Positions 54,208-62,352 of a stretch of 64,000 nucleotides of DNA are shown here, piece by piece. A program made the translations under genes and the position numbers. The notes below the pieces were generated by a model. That model saw only the letters and a list, made by a program, of their open reading frames with translations, was not told the DNA's origin and did no database searches. Within the stretch, counting starts at the first letter, position 1. The number at the start of each line of letters is the position of its first letter. Source of the DNA: JBFGFX01 sp965232455 (GTDB taxonomy: Bacteria > Pseudomonadota > Gammaproteobacteria > Steroidobacterales > Woeseiaceae); NCBI GenBank assembly GCA_965232455.1, contig OZ246981.1:3038001-3102000 (forward strand). Reading direction: 5' to 3'.

Positions 54208-55164
54208 CTAGAAACGAACCCTGACCCCCACACCGAACCCGTCCTCGTCCTGGTCGAAGTTGGGAAACGATTCGGTATCGACGTACCTGTAGCTCGCTTC
54301 GAGTTCGATGTTCTCCCGCGCAAACCAGCTCGCAAACAGGCCGTACCTCGTCCCTTCGTCAAACGCGTCCTGAACGCTGCCGCTGGTCTCCAGACCGAAC
54401 GCGAGGGATCTTGTCGGATAAAGGGACAGCCGCAAATCAAACAACTCGTCGGCTCGGCTGACGTCGGTTGTCGTCAGGGCAACGTCGGCGCCGTACTGCC
54501 AGGTTTCGCCCAGGCCGCCGATGTGCGAAAGGGTCAGCGCGGTCTCGGTGACGCCAATGTTGCTGCCGGCCGTCTCGCCCTCCAACCTGCTCACTCGCAG
54601 GTCGACGCTGGTCTGTGATCCGATGTATTTTCCGATACCGAGACTGTAGGTCTCGACATCGGAGTTGAACGACCCGAAGCTGCTATCGAACTCTTCGTCC
54701 AATGTCGACACGCCGGCGAGACCGTACCAGCCGCTTTCCGGCCACACGTAGCGCAGATTTGCGGATATGGCGTCCGAACTCCAGCTTTCCCAGCCCATTA
54801 CCGGCGAGAACGACGGATCGGGGCTCGTCAACGAGGAACTCGTGTCGCTGTCGCCGTAGCGGTAGCTCAGCGATACGGATGACGCGCGGCTGAGAAACGC
54901 GGCACGGCTCCTCGGCCCGTCCGGCGCCGACACGCCGTCGAAGAACCAGGTGCCGAAGACCGTGATGTCGTCGTCATCGCCGTCCGACGTCGATGTGAAG
55001 GGGATGCTCGGCTGCGGAAACCCAAGAAGGCCGGTTCCCTCGGACGAGGTGCTGATTCTGTCATAGGACGTCCCCACCTCGAAGTCGAAGGTGTCTCCGA
55101 GGGCCATCGCCGGCAGCGCGAGGCAGATGGCGGGTGCAAGGCGGCAAACGATCTTCATGATCAT
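54208..55164 (-). CDS. Putative outer-membrane beta-barrel protein
   Basis: 318 residues from ATG 55164 with AAGGAG eight bases upstream. Signal peptide MIMKIVCRLAPAICLALPAM, ending ALGD. The mature part is made of alternating short strands rich in aromatic residues and Ser/Thr (VSLSYRYGDSD, SANLRYVWPESGW, YGLFASWFARENIELEASYR) and ends in VRVRF, the C-terminal Phe of outer-membrane barrels. About 12-14 strands would fit. Could be a small porin; no substrate hint. Confidence 0.78.
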   Translation of the reverse strand: MIMKIVCRLAPAICLALPAMALGDTFDFEVGTSYDRISTSSEGTGLLGFPQPSIPFTSTSDGDDDDITVFGTWFFDGVSAPDGPRSRAAFLSRASSVSLSYRYGDSDTSSSLTSPDPSFSPVMGWESWSSDAISANLRYVWPESGWYGLAGVSTLDEEFDSSFGSFNSDVETYSLGIGKYIGSQTSVDLRVSRLEGETAGSNIGVTETALTLSHIGGLGETWQYGADVALTTTDVSRADELFDLRLSLYPTRSLAFGLETSGSVQDAFDEGTRYGLFASWFARENIELEASYRYVDTESFPNFDQDEDGFGVGVRVRF

Positions 55165-55471
55165 TGGGGATTCTCCTTGGGTATCGACGAGTCCGGCACT
55201 TGTTCATGGGATGCCCGATGTACGGATAAGGTCGCACACTCGACCGGCCGTTACATGACAAAACGTCGTGCATGTATCGTCCTGAGTTAGTTTCCCATAA
55301 GGTAAACATATCTGACATCAATTTGTTCCGAATCCTTAAATACGATTGTCCACCACGCCGTACGGCGTTACCGTGGTAACGCGAATACCCGATGACCGCC
55401 GAGGTCTTCCCGACCCGCCGCAACTTCCTCGGAATCAACGGAAAACTCCGGCTCGGCAGAGAAGAGCTGTC
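55165..55471. other. Divergent intergenic region with palindrome copy 2
   Basis: About 300 bases between the barrel protein and a secreted protein gene. GTTACCGTGGTAAC (one base off the palindrome) is at 55367-55380. An AT-rich patch at 55290-55345 probably holds promoter elements. No gene is supported; the upstream extension of the next reading frame has no signal-like start. Confidence 0.45.
55367..55380. repeat. Palindrome GTTACCGTGGTAAC, copy 2 (intergenic)
   Basis: One mismatch to GTTACCGCGGTAAC. Followed by GCGAAT, as is the half-copy near 41033. Confidence 0.7.
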
Positions 55472-56116
55472 ATGAAAAGTCACCGATCTCGAATTGCCGT
55501 TCTGATTGTCGTCTCTCTGGCCGCAACGCACGCGGGCGCGCAAAACCGGGATCAACCCTTCGCTGCCGAAAACCTTGGTCCAAACTCATGCGCAATTTCG
55601 TGTCCGACGGATTCGGCATATCCAGGTATGAGTGTCGTTGTGAGCTGCACGGCAGCGTCGACGCCCATCTGTCAGTGCTCGGACCCGGACAGGAAGATGG
55701 CCTATTGCGATGCAACGCATGAAATCGATCCGGAAACTCCCGACGCTGTACAGAACCCGTCGAGCCACGCATTCCGATTGAATAACTCAGACTTGCTCGC
55801 CATCCAAGGCCCGGAAGGCAAGGCAATACTGAGCGTGGAGAATCAGACCAATTGCCAGGCGTACTACGAGTGGAGATTCAAATCTGCGGTTTCTTCCGTC
55901 GAAACCGGCGGGAAAGGCAACCTGTTCGAGCACTATGCGAGTCTGTACGGCAATAACATCGTCACGGACGTCGGCGGGCAACTGAAAATGCAGATTGGCC
56001 CCTATGAGCTCGAGTGGTCCTGTGGCGGCGACGAGTTTGGATGGGTGTACAAAGGAAATGACCCGTTGGAGTTCAGCGTCATAGAGACCTTGGAGTTGAG
56101 TGATTTCCTGCTGTAG
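55472..56116 (+). CDS. Secreted protein of unknown function
   Basis: 214 residues from ATG 55472 (GAAGAG upstream), chosen because a signal peptide follows directly (MKSHRSRIAVLIVVSLAATH, ending AGAQ). The first 70 mature residues hold six cysteines (SCAISC, VSCTAASTPICQC, YCDATH), probably a disulfide-bonded domain. The rest is a beta-rich domain (KAILSVENQTNCQAYYEWRF, GPYELEWSCGGDEFGW). No family recognised; single gene. Confidence 0.7.
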   Translation: MKSHRSRIAVLIVVSLAATHAGAQNRDQPFAAENLGPNSCAISCPTDSAYPGMSVVVSCTAASTPICQCSDPDRKMAYCDATHEIDPETPDAVQNPSSHAFRLNNSDLLAIQGPEGKAILSVENQTNCQAYYEWRFKSAVSSVETGGKGNLFEHYASLYGNNIVTDVGGQLKMQIGPYELEWSCGGDEFGWVYKGNDPLEFSVIETLELSDFLL

Positions 56117-56156
56117 TCGTTGACGACTACTACTCAATCGATTGGTCTTCGATTCT

Positions 56157-57221
56157 TCACGCCTTTTTTCTCGGACGCGGCTTGGCCTTCTTCTTGGCGC
56201 TCGACTTCTTCACGATCTTACGCGCTCTCGTCGGTTTGGTAGGTTTTTCGGGAACACGGACCAGGTAAACGTCAAACTCCACACTCAGATCGCGCAGTCC
56301 CCGCATCCGCGTCACTGCCGGCAGAAACCACCAGTCGGCATCTTCGCGAACGCTTCTGAACCGGCTCGCCGCCGCCGCCGACTGTGAGTTGGTCACGGCC
56401 CGGTAGATCGCTTCATAAAGCTCATCCGCCCATTGGGAATCCTTCGTCGAATCCATTTTCGTCCAACGCGCAATGAGGTCGCTCAGCTTCAATCCTTCCT
56501 CATACGAGCCGAAGCCGAACTGGCGCACCGCCGTGTCCACCGAATTCCCGATTCCGACGTAACGCGGCCGGCGCAATTCCAGGTTTTCCTCGATGATGCG
56601 CTTGATGGCGTCCTCGTCGTCGAGCTCCGCGACTTTTTTCATCAACCTCGACCCCAGGCGCAGCCGGATGAAGTCCCAGAGGTGCTTGCTCGTCGCACTA
56701 CCTGAAGGAATCGCCGCCTCCAGATCGGAAAACAGCCTCTCGCCTCGCGTCGTAATCACCTCGGCCGACGTGTCCTTGGCAAACGGTTCCGAAAGACTCG
56801 AATCGCTGGATGGAAAGAAACCCGGCTTCTTGTGGAAGTCTTCGGCAAAGCGCCGTATCTCCTGAGGCTGGACCCTGACACGCATCTCGTTCTTGAAAAC
56901 CGTCGGTTCATCCTCGGTGCACTGGAGCACTATCGTTCGGGTCTTCATCGTCGACTGGCCCTGTGCGATGCCGCACTCCCACATACAGAACGACCAGTCC
57001 TCCTCCGCGTAGGTGTAAACGAGGATGAGCATGTTCACTTCTTCGAGCCGACGCTGCAGCTCGTCTTTTACGCCGTCACCGGGCGTGAGACCGCGGCGGG
57101 GGTCGGTGGACTGAAATATGGCGTCGTCGGCAACGCCCCACTCCCTCAGGTGATTGCTGACCACGTTGGCGATCTTTACGTCGTCTTGCCGGTGACTGAT
57201 GAAAATCTTGGGACTTGACAT
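56157..57221 (-). CDS. TIR-domain protein with a lysine-rich C-terminal tail
   Basis: 354 residues from ATG 57221. The N-terminal 120 residues are a TIR domain: KIFISHRQDDVKIANVV, the BB-loop-like stretch DPRRGLTPGDGVKDEL, and the putative catalytic Glu82 in CMWECGIAQGQ, the position used for NAD+ cleavage in enzymatic TIRs. A helical middle region follows (about 170-320). The last 29 residues include about 15 Lys/Arg (KIVKKSSAKKKAKPRPRKKA), which could bind nucleic acid. Bacterial TIR proteins often act in phage defence or as effectors. Alone here with no obvious sensor gene, so its system is unclear. Confidence 0.85.
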   Translation of the reverse strand: MSSPKIFISHRQDDVKIANVVSNHLREWGVADDAIFQSTDPRRGLTPGDGVKDELQRRLEEVNMLILVYTYAEEDWSFCMWECGIAQGQSTMKTRTIVLQCTEDEPTVFKNEMRVRVQPQEIRRFAEDFHKKPGFFPSSDSSLSEPFAKDTSAEVITTRGERLFSDLEAAIPSGSATSKHLWDFIRLRLGSRLMKKVAELDDEDAIKRIIEENLELRRPRYVGIGNSVDTAVRQFGFGSYEEGLKLSDLIARWTKMDSTKDSQWADELYEAIYRAVTNSQSAAAASRFRSVREDADWWFLPAVTRMRGLRDLSVEFDVYLVRVPEKPTKPTRARKIVKKSSAKKKAKPRPRKKA

Positions 57222-57550
57222 CGTTACCCCCTAATCCAGCGAAGTCGGATTGGCCCGGATTGTTTTTGTGTCCAACGTTGGGCGTCTGGATGACGTTCCG
57301 GGTGCGTGCGCGGCTCTAGCTGTTATGCGTCATTTCCCAGACTACGTTCCCCATAGTGTCGCCACACCGACATTTCTCCCATCCACGAGCGAACCGATGT
57401 ACTGCGCAGGCAAGCCTCGACCGCCGCGGTTAGAATGTGAACGCGGCCACGCGGTCACCGCTTGACGCCGCGGCCTGAACGGGTTCCGACGATACGCCCC
57501 AGTTCTTTTTCAGCGCCAAGGGAAAACTCCAGTTCGCCCGCTGTGTTGTT
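57222..57550. other. Intergenic stretch, no supported gene
   Basis: About 330 bases upstream of the TIR gene and downstream of a GNAT gene. The minus strand is open over much of 57430-57550 but without homology that I recognise. No repeats or operator dyads were noticed. Confidence 0.35.
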
Positions 57551-58051
57551 TCAATCCAAGGTATGAATGAAATAGCACATGTCGTCACCCGCTTCGTGAA
57601 ACCGCTTGTACAGCGTGAAGCCCGCTTTCGCATACGCTCGAAGGGCGCGCGGATTCTCCGCTCCGGCGGCCAGGCCAACGCAGGCCGCGCCATCGTTCCG
57701 GAGACGGTTTATCAATAGACGCAGGACCCTTGGCCCAACGCCCCTGCCCACGAAATCCGGCTCACCAATGAGGATATCCACGTCTACGATGCCGGCCGGC
57801 AAGCCGGCGAGCCCCGCCGCGGCGAGCTCCTTCGGATCAGGGTCCTGCCAGCAGAGGTATCCAACCGGCCGGCCATCCACGACAATCAGAGCTTGACGGG
57901 CTGGCGGATGTTCTCGGACGACCGCCAGCGCCTCATCGGCGTCGCCCCACCAGCGAGCCACGTGGGGCCGCTCGAGCCAAATGCGCAGCATGGGCAGGTG
58001 TTGACGGACGTCGAATGTCAGAAGCTGCACGCTGGATGGATGATTGGGCAT
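57551..58051 (-). CDS. GNAT acetyltransferase, AAC(6')-like
   Basis: 166 residues. It has the layout of the AacA4/Acetyltransf_8-like group: LPMLRIWLERPHVARWWGD, GYLCWQ, IVDVDILIGEPDFVGRGVGP (the acetyl-CoA loop), then GLAAGAENPRALRAYAKAGF. Members acetylate aminoglycosides, or peptides and siderophore precursors; this sequence alone does not tell which. Single gene. Confidence 0.85.
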   Translation of the reverse strand: MPNHPSSVQLLTFDVRQHLPMLRIWLERPHVARWWGDADEALAVVREHPPARQALIVVDGRPVGYLCWQDPDPKELAAAGLAGLPAGIVDVDILIGEPDFVGRGVGPRVLRLLINRLRNDGAACVGLAAGAENPRALRAYAKAGFTLYKRFHEAGDDMCYFIHTLD

Positions 58052-58214
58052 ATGATGGAAATTAGCGGCAAACCGAGTGATTCACAAAACCCACGTTACC
58101 AGGAAAAGAAATCGAACAGGAATTCACCAACGCGCACGTTGAAATAACCTGGCCGGTCAGATCTCGAATCGCCGCTTGATGCGGACGGTTCAAACGATTT
58201 GTCCGTCGCGGCGC

Positions 58215-58228
58215 ATTACCGCGGTAAC
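58215..58228. repeat. Palindrome ATTACCGCGGTAAC, copy 3 (intergenic)
   Basis: 13 of 14 bases match the palindrome; GCGAGACGG follows. It lies between two convergently placed or co-oriented minus-strand genes, 33 bases from a stop codon. Confidence 0.75.
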
Positions 58229-58261
58229 GCGAGACGGACATTCGCCAGAAATCAGAGCGCG

Positions 58262-59317
58262 TCAGCGCCGACGCGTAACGATGGCATCGAGTTCGACCAC
58301 TCCTCCGGTGATGCTCATACCGGTCTCCAGTCGCTGACCGAGCCCAAAGTCGCTATCGTCGATGGCCTCATGGAGGATGTCACCGAATAGGACGTAGGCT
58401 TCTTCATTCGCCGCACTTGCCACACTCCCCGGATTCGGCACGCTCACCGGTGTCGCCCGAATCTCGCAGAAGGTCTCGCGACAATCGATCGTCCAGGATT
58501 CGAGCACCAGAACCTCCGGATGCGCGGCGATGAACGTGTTGAGGCGCTGTTCCATGCCATAGGCCCAGTAGACGTCTTTGGCTTCTCTGGCCCGCGCCTC
58601 GTGTTCGAGCAATGCCAGGCGATCCTGCCAGGCGTCGGATGCGCAGGGGCACTCCTCCTCGACATTGAGCGGCGGCAGGGTCGGTAACTCCGCCCCTTCC
58701 GGAACGGAGGTCCGACTCAGCAGGGCCCGTAAATCCGACCGGTCGGGCCGGTGGTAAGTCCCCCCGGCCCGCCGGAATTCCAGCGTGCTCCAGGGTTGCT
58801 CGGCCGCCTCGTCGATGATTACCTGAAACGATTCCACGCTCTCGGGCGGGCTGTCACCGCGGATTTCGCAAAAGCTCGTGCGGCAATCGATGCTCGAAAT
58901 ATTCAGCGCCGTGGCTCGCGGGTGCGCCGCGATGTACTGCTCGAGCAGCTGTTCCGTTTCATAGGACCAGAAAACGTCCTTGGTCTCGGCATTGCGCATG
59001 TCCACTTCACGTTGCTGACGGCGCCGATGCCATGCATTGGCGCATTCACAGGGCGCTCGTAGTTCGGCCAGGGTAAGTTCCTCGAAACGATTGGGGACTG
59101 TCGAGGTTGTGGCAGGCGCTGCCGCTGATCCGGCGTCTTCGGCCGAGGCCCGTGCCGGCGGTGGCTCGTCCGTCCGCTCGCGATGCGCCTCGGCAAGACT
59201 CGAATCGCCCACCGCGTCGTCCGCCACGCGCGGCTCGGTCGGCGGCGCGCGCACCAGCGCGATCACCAGCGCAGCGAGCGCCGCCGCGAACACGATCATG
59301 ACGATGCGCATTTTCAT
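58262..59317 (-). CDS. Membrane-anchored protein with an internal duplication and a conserved cysteine motif
   Basis: 351 residues. An N-terminal hydrophobic segment (MKMRIVMIVFAAALAALVIA) is an uncleaved anchor or signal, followed by a low-complexity Ala/Pro/Glu linker. Two copies of a domain of about 90 residues follow, each with a CxC near its start (CECANAW / CPCASDAW), then AKDVYWAYGMEQ-like and IAAHP, and ending IDCR-xx-FCEIR (SIDCRTSFCEIR / TIDCRETFCEIR). The conserved C-x-C and C-x4-C suggest disulfides in the periplasm. I do not recognise a named family. Confidence 0.72.
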   Translation of the reverse strand: MKMRIVMIVFAAALAALVIALVRAPPTEPRVADDAVGDSSLAEAHRERTDEPPPARASAEDAGSAAAPATTSTVPNRFEELTLAELRAPCECANAWHRRRQQREVDMRNAETKDVFWSYETEQLLEQYIAAHPRATALNISSIDCRTSFCEIRGDSPPESVESFQVIIDEAAEQPWSTLEFRRAGGTYHRPDRSDLRALLSRTSVPEGAELPTLPPLNVEEECPCASDAWQDRLALLEHEARAREAKDVYWAYGMEQRLNTFIAAHPEVLVLESWTIDCRETFCEIRATPVSVPNPGSVASAANEEAYVLFGDILHEAIDDSDFGLGQRLETGMSITGGVVELDAIVTRRR

Positions 59318-59540
59318 CGATTGTCAGCCCCCGCGGGTGAGCTTCACGAGCCTGCGAAGCAGGCCGTCGTCGCCATTATGGCGGGTTCGAAACGGCAAGT
59401 GGAACGCTGATCTGCAATCCCGCCGCCGATTTGCTGATTTGTGAAGGGTCAATCGACCGCGGGTGGCCTTTGCAGAGGCCAAATGAATATCCATATCGAT
59501 CGGCCGCTTCCGGCCTGTTCACTAAGAACCCGGAACGATT

Positions 59541-60815
59541 CTACGATCGGAGGATCAGCTCGACCGCATTCCCCACCCCGCCCTCTTCCCGCAGCCGTCG
59601 CCCGAGCTCGGCCGCGTTCGTCCGAATCGCATCGTCATCCACCGCTTCCCGGATCGAGCGCGCGAGCCGTTCGGCCGTCAGCTTCTTGCGCGGAACGGGA
59701 GCGGCGCCAACCCCAAGCTCGACGCTGCGTCTTGCCCAAAAAGGCTGGTCGCCCGTAAACGGGCAAACGACGCTTGGCGTACCGGCAACGTACGCGCTCG
59801 CGGCCGTGCCCGCCCCGCCGTGGTGAACCACGGCCGCCATTTTCGGGAACAACCAGCCGTGGGGTACGTCTCCGATCGACATCACGTCCTCGGAGCGGCC
59901 TTCCAGCGCGAGACCGCCCCACCCGGAAGACACGATGCCGCGCACTCCCGCGAGCGTCAGCGCTTCCCGGACCAGTTCGCCCAGACCCTTCGGATCCTTC
60001 GTCGGCATGCTGCCGAAACCGACGTATACGGGACGTGCCCGGTCGCCCAGAAAATCGCGCAGCGCTTTGGGCGGTTCGTAAGCGTCGTCCGGCGCGAGGC
60101 GCCAATAGCCGGTCATATGCGCGCGCGCGGGCCAGTCGCCCGGCCTCGGAACGACGTGGCTACTGATCGCATGCAGCACCGGGATCTCTCCCAGCGCGTC
60201 GGGCTCGATGACCTCGGCTGCGTTTCGTATGGGCCCGAGTCCGAGCTCCGCGGCGCGAAACGCGTTCACGGGTTTGCGGTAGGTGCCGTAACCCGCGCTG
60301 ATCGCCTTGTAGGACAAACGGTTGTAACCCGGAACTGGCAAAAGCGGCATGCCGGCGGCCGGAAAATCCCGCGTGGGCACCATCATCGGCTGCAGCGCCG
60401 CCATGACCGCAGGGACGCGGAGCTTTTCCGCGATGTGCGGCGCGGCCAGCACTTTCGGATGGTAAACGATCAGGTTGGGCTGCACGACGTCGGCCGCCGC
60501 CCGTGCGTCGTGCATCATCCGGACGTTGATCGGCTTGGCGAACGCGGCCAGCTTCATGCCCGTGCGGATCGCACCGATCGCGCCCGCGGAACCTTCCAGC
60601 ACCGCGCGTCCTTCGTCCGTGTCCATGATCTCCAGCAGCTCGCCGGTCATCGGCCGAAAGTCGACGCCGTAGCGCTCCACCCATTCACGGTAACGCGAAG
60701 CCGTGCACAGGCTCACGTCGAAGCCTCGGTCAATCAGGCCGAGCGCCAGTGCAATGAACGGCTCGACATCGCCGCGCGAACCGAAGGTCAAAATGAGAAT
60801 GCGATTTGCCTGCAT
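59541..60815 (-). CDS. GT1-family glycosyltransferase (UGT/sterol-glucosyltransferase type)
   Basis: 424 residues from ATG 60815; the longer frame lacks family sequence. The N-terminal Glyco_transf_28-like start ILILTFGSRGDVEPFIALA and the C-terminal nucleotide-sugar motif VVHHGGAGTAASAYVAGTPSVVCPFTGDQPFWA define the GT1 family used for sterols, glycopeptides and macrolides. The acceptor-binding half is not informative. It transfers a sugar from an NDP-sugar to a small lipophilic acceptor. No biosynthetic cluster surrounds it. Confidence 0.88.
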   Translation of the reverse strand: MQANRILILTFGSRGDVEPFIALALGLIDRGFDVSLCTASRYREWVERYGVDFRPMTGELLEIMDTDEGRAVLEGSAGAIGAIRTGMKLAAFAKPINVRMMHDARAAADVVQPNLIVYHPKVLAAPHIAEKLRVPAVMAALQPMMVPTRDFPAAGMPLLPVPGYNRLSYKAISAGYGTYRKPVNAFRAAELGLGPIRNAAEVIEPDALGEIPVLHAISSHVVPRPGDWPARAHMTGYWRLAPDDAYEPPKALRDFLGDRARPVYVGFGSMPTKDPKGLGELVREALTLAGVRGIVSSGWGGLALEGRSEDVMSIGDVPHGWLFPKMAAVVHHGGAGTAASAYVAGTPSVVCPFTGDQPFWARRSVELGVGAAPVPRKKLTAERLARSIREAVDDDAIRTNAAELGRRLREEGGVGNAVELILRS

Positions 60816-60956
60816 CGTTCGATCTGTCGGGAGAGTAATGGGACAGTTTACTGGTCCGACGGCGCTGTCTGCCCTGCTAGGCGAACACGATGTCACGCAA
60901 AACGTAGACCAACAGCCAGCGCCAGCAAGCGCTTCTTCAGTTCCTTGGACATGACG

Positions 60957-61571
60957 TTAATTCGGCGTCGGCGTTCCGGCCGCGAGTTCCAGACGCATCA
61001 ACGGCCGATCCGGACGCCGGCGCGTCAGCTCCACGAAACCGCGTTTGCGAAACGCCGGGGCAAGCCCGTGATACAGCCCCGAGGCCGGCCGGCGCTCCCG
61101 TGAATCTACCGGGCAGGCATCGACCGCCCGTGCGCCGTTCTCCCGCGCCCAGTCGATCGCGGCATCCAGCAGCGCGGCGAAATGCCCCCGCCGGCGGAAT
61201 CCGGCGCGCACGACAAAACAGCTGATCCCCCAAACGCGCGGATCCGAGGCGTCGTCGGGTTCGAGCGGCGCCGTGAGCCGCCGGGACCCGTTCCAATTGG
61301 GCACGTCCGCCCGCGGCCCGACCTGAACCCAGCCGACCGCCACGCCCGCGTCGTCGTAGCCGACCAGCCCCGGCGGCGGACCGGCATCGACGCGCTTCCT
61401 GAACAGCGCCTTGTTCTGCTTACCCAACCCCCCAACAATGTCCGGACGCGGCAGCCGCCACCACATGCACCAGCAGCGCCCGCAATCGCCTTTCCCATCG
61501 CCGCCGCCGAAGACGGTGACGAGATCCTCCCAGCGATCGGGAACCAGTGGATGGGCGGCAAATTTGGCCAT
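60957..61571 (-). CDS. GNAT family acetyltransferase
   Basis: 204 residues from ATG 61571. The N-terminal region has a Cys/Trp cluster (GDCGRCWCMWWR) typical of a known subgroup of GNATs. The core follows: VWGISCFVVRAGFRRRGHFA (acetyl-CoA loop), ALLDAAIDWARENGARAVDA, and the final FRKRGFVELTRR. Substrate unknown. It is separated from neighbours by more than 100 bases on both sides. Confidence 0.82.
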   Translation of the reverse strand: MAKFAAHPLVPDRWEDLVTVFGGGDGKGDCGRCWCMWWRLPRPDIVGGLGKQNKALFRKRVDAGPPPGLVGYDDAGVAVGWVQVGPRADVPNWNGSRRLTAPLEPDDASDPRVWGISCFVVRAGFRRRGHFAALLDAAIDWARENGARAVDACPVDSRERRPASGLYHGLAPAFRKRGFVELTRRRPDRPLMRLELAAGTPTPN

Positions 61572-61748
61572 TCGCGAAGTGTCCGCTCGCGCCCGCCGCG
61601 CCGTCAAGCTGCCGACGTCGCGCGAGGGCGCACTGAATCGCCGCGTCGTTCCGTACAGAGCGTCGACCCGGTTCGTTTGTCCGCGGTTTTCTTCGCGCGA
61701 CGCCGGACCCGGCCCCTCGATCAGGGCATCCGGACCTTGATCGTAGGT

Positions 61749-62120
61749 CTACTTTTCCGCGTGCAGCGCAACCCGGTTGCCTTCGCTGTCAACGAACAGG
61801 CCGATCGCGCCGTATTCGCCGATGGGCATGTGCTCCTGCAGCACTTCGCCGCCCGCCCCGGCAACGCGCCCGAGCACGGCGTTGATGTCGTCGCAGCCGA
61901 GATACATTAGCGGCCCATTAACGCTCGGTGTATACCCGTCTCCCGCCATCAGCGCACCGCTGGGCCCTTGCGCGCCCATGAACACCCTGAGCGGCGTGCC
62001 TTGCGGCCCAGGGATTTCGCCGAGTTCAGTGTCGAGCACCGTGCCGTAGAAGCTGACCGCCCGCTCCAGGTCCGTCACGGGGATCTCGAACCAGTTGATA
62101 CCAACCGTTGCCTGCGCCAT
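61749..62120 (-). CDS. VOC family protein (single glyoxalase domain pair)
   Basis: 123 residues from ATG 62120, which has AAGGAG seven bases upstream. Start MAQATVGINWFEIPVTDLER and second half GPLMYLGCDDINAVLGRVAG with EYGAIGLFVDSEGNRVALH are characteristic of small PhnB/glyoxalase-like VOC proteins. Cytoplasmic, unlike the two exported VOC proteins in the catabolic island. Function unknown. Confidence 0.88.
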   Translation of the reverse strand: MAQATVGINWFEIPVTDLERAVSFYGTVLDTELGEIPGPQGTPLRVFMGAQGPSGALMAGDGYTPSVNGPLMYLGCDDINAVLGRVAGAGGEVLQEHMPIGEYGAIGLFVDSEGNRVALHAEK

Positions 62121-62314
62121 CTTGTTCTCCTTGTTTGTTGCTGTCATGTACTGCCACCGCCTGAAGGCGACGCCTTGGTTTACTGACGAAACAGGACGGC
62201 CAAAATCGACACGGAAAAGGGCGTGATCGTGTCGTTCGAACGGCGACGGCGGTTTTGTATCTGCACGAAAAGTCGAGTTTCAGTAATCGATGTACCAGGT
62301 ACTTGGCGCTAAAT

Positions 62315-62334
62315 TACTGTATCGACAAACAGTA
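62315..62334. promoter_or_regulatory. LexA (SOS) box
   Basis: TACTGTATCGACAAACAGTA: perfect outer arms TACTGT and ACAGTA with an 8-base spacer, the gammaproteobacterial LexA consensus CTGT-N8-ACAG. It ends 18 bases before the nuclease start codon, so bound LexA would cover the promoter or leader of that gene. Confidence 0.8.
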
Positions 62335-62352
62335 TCAAGGCATGTAGACACC

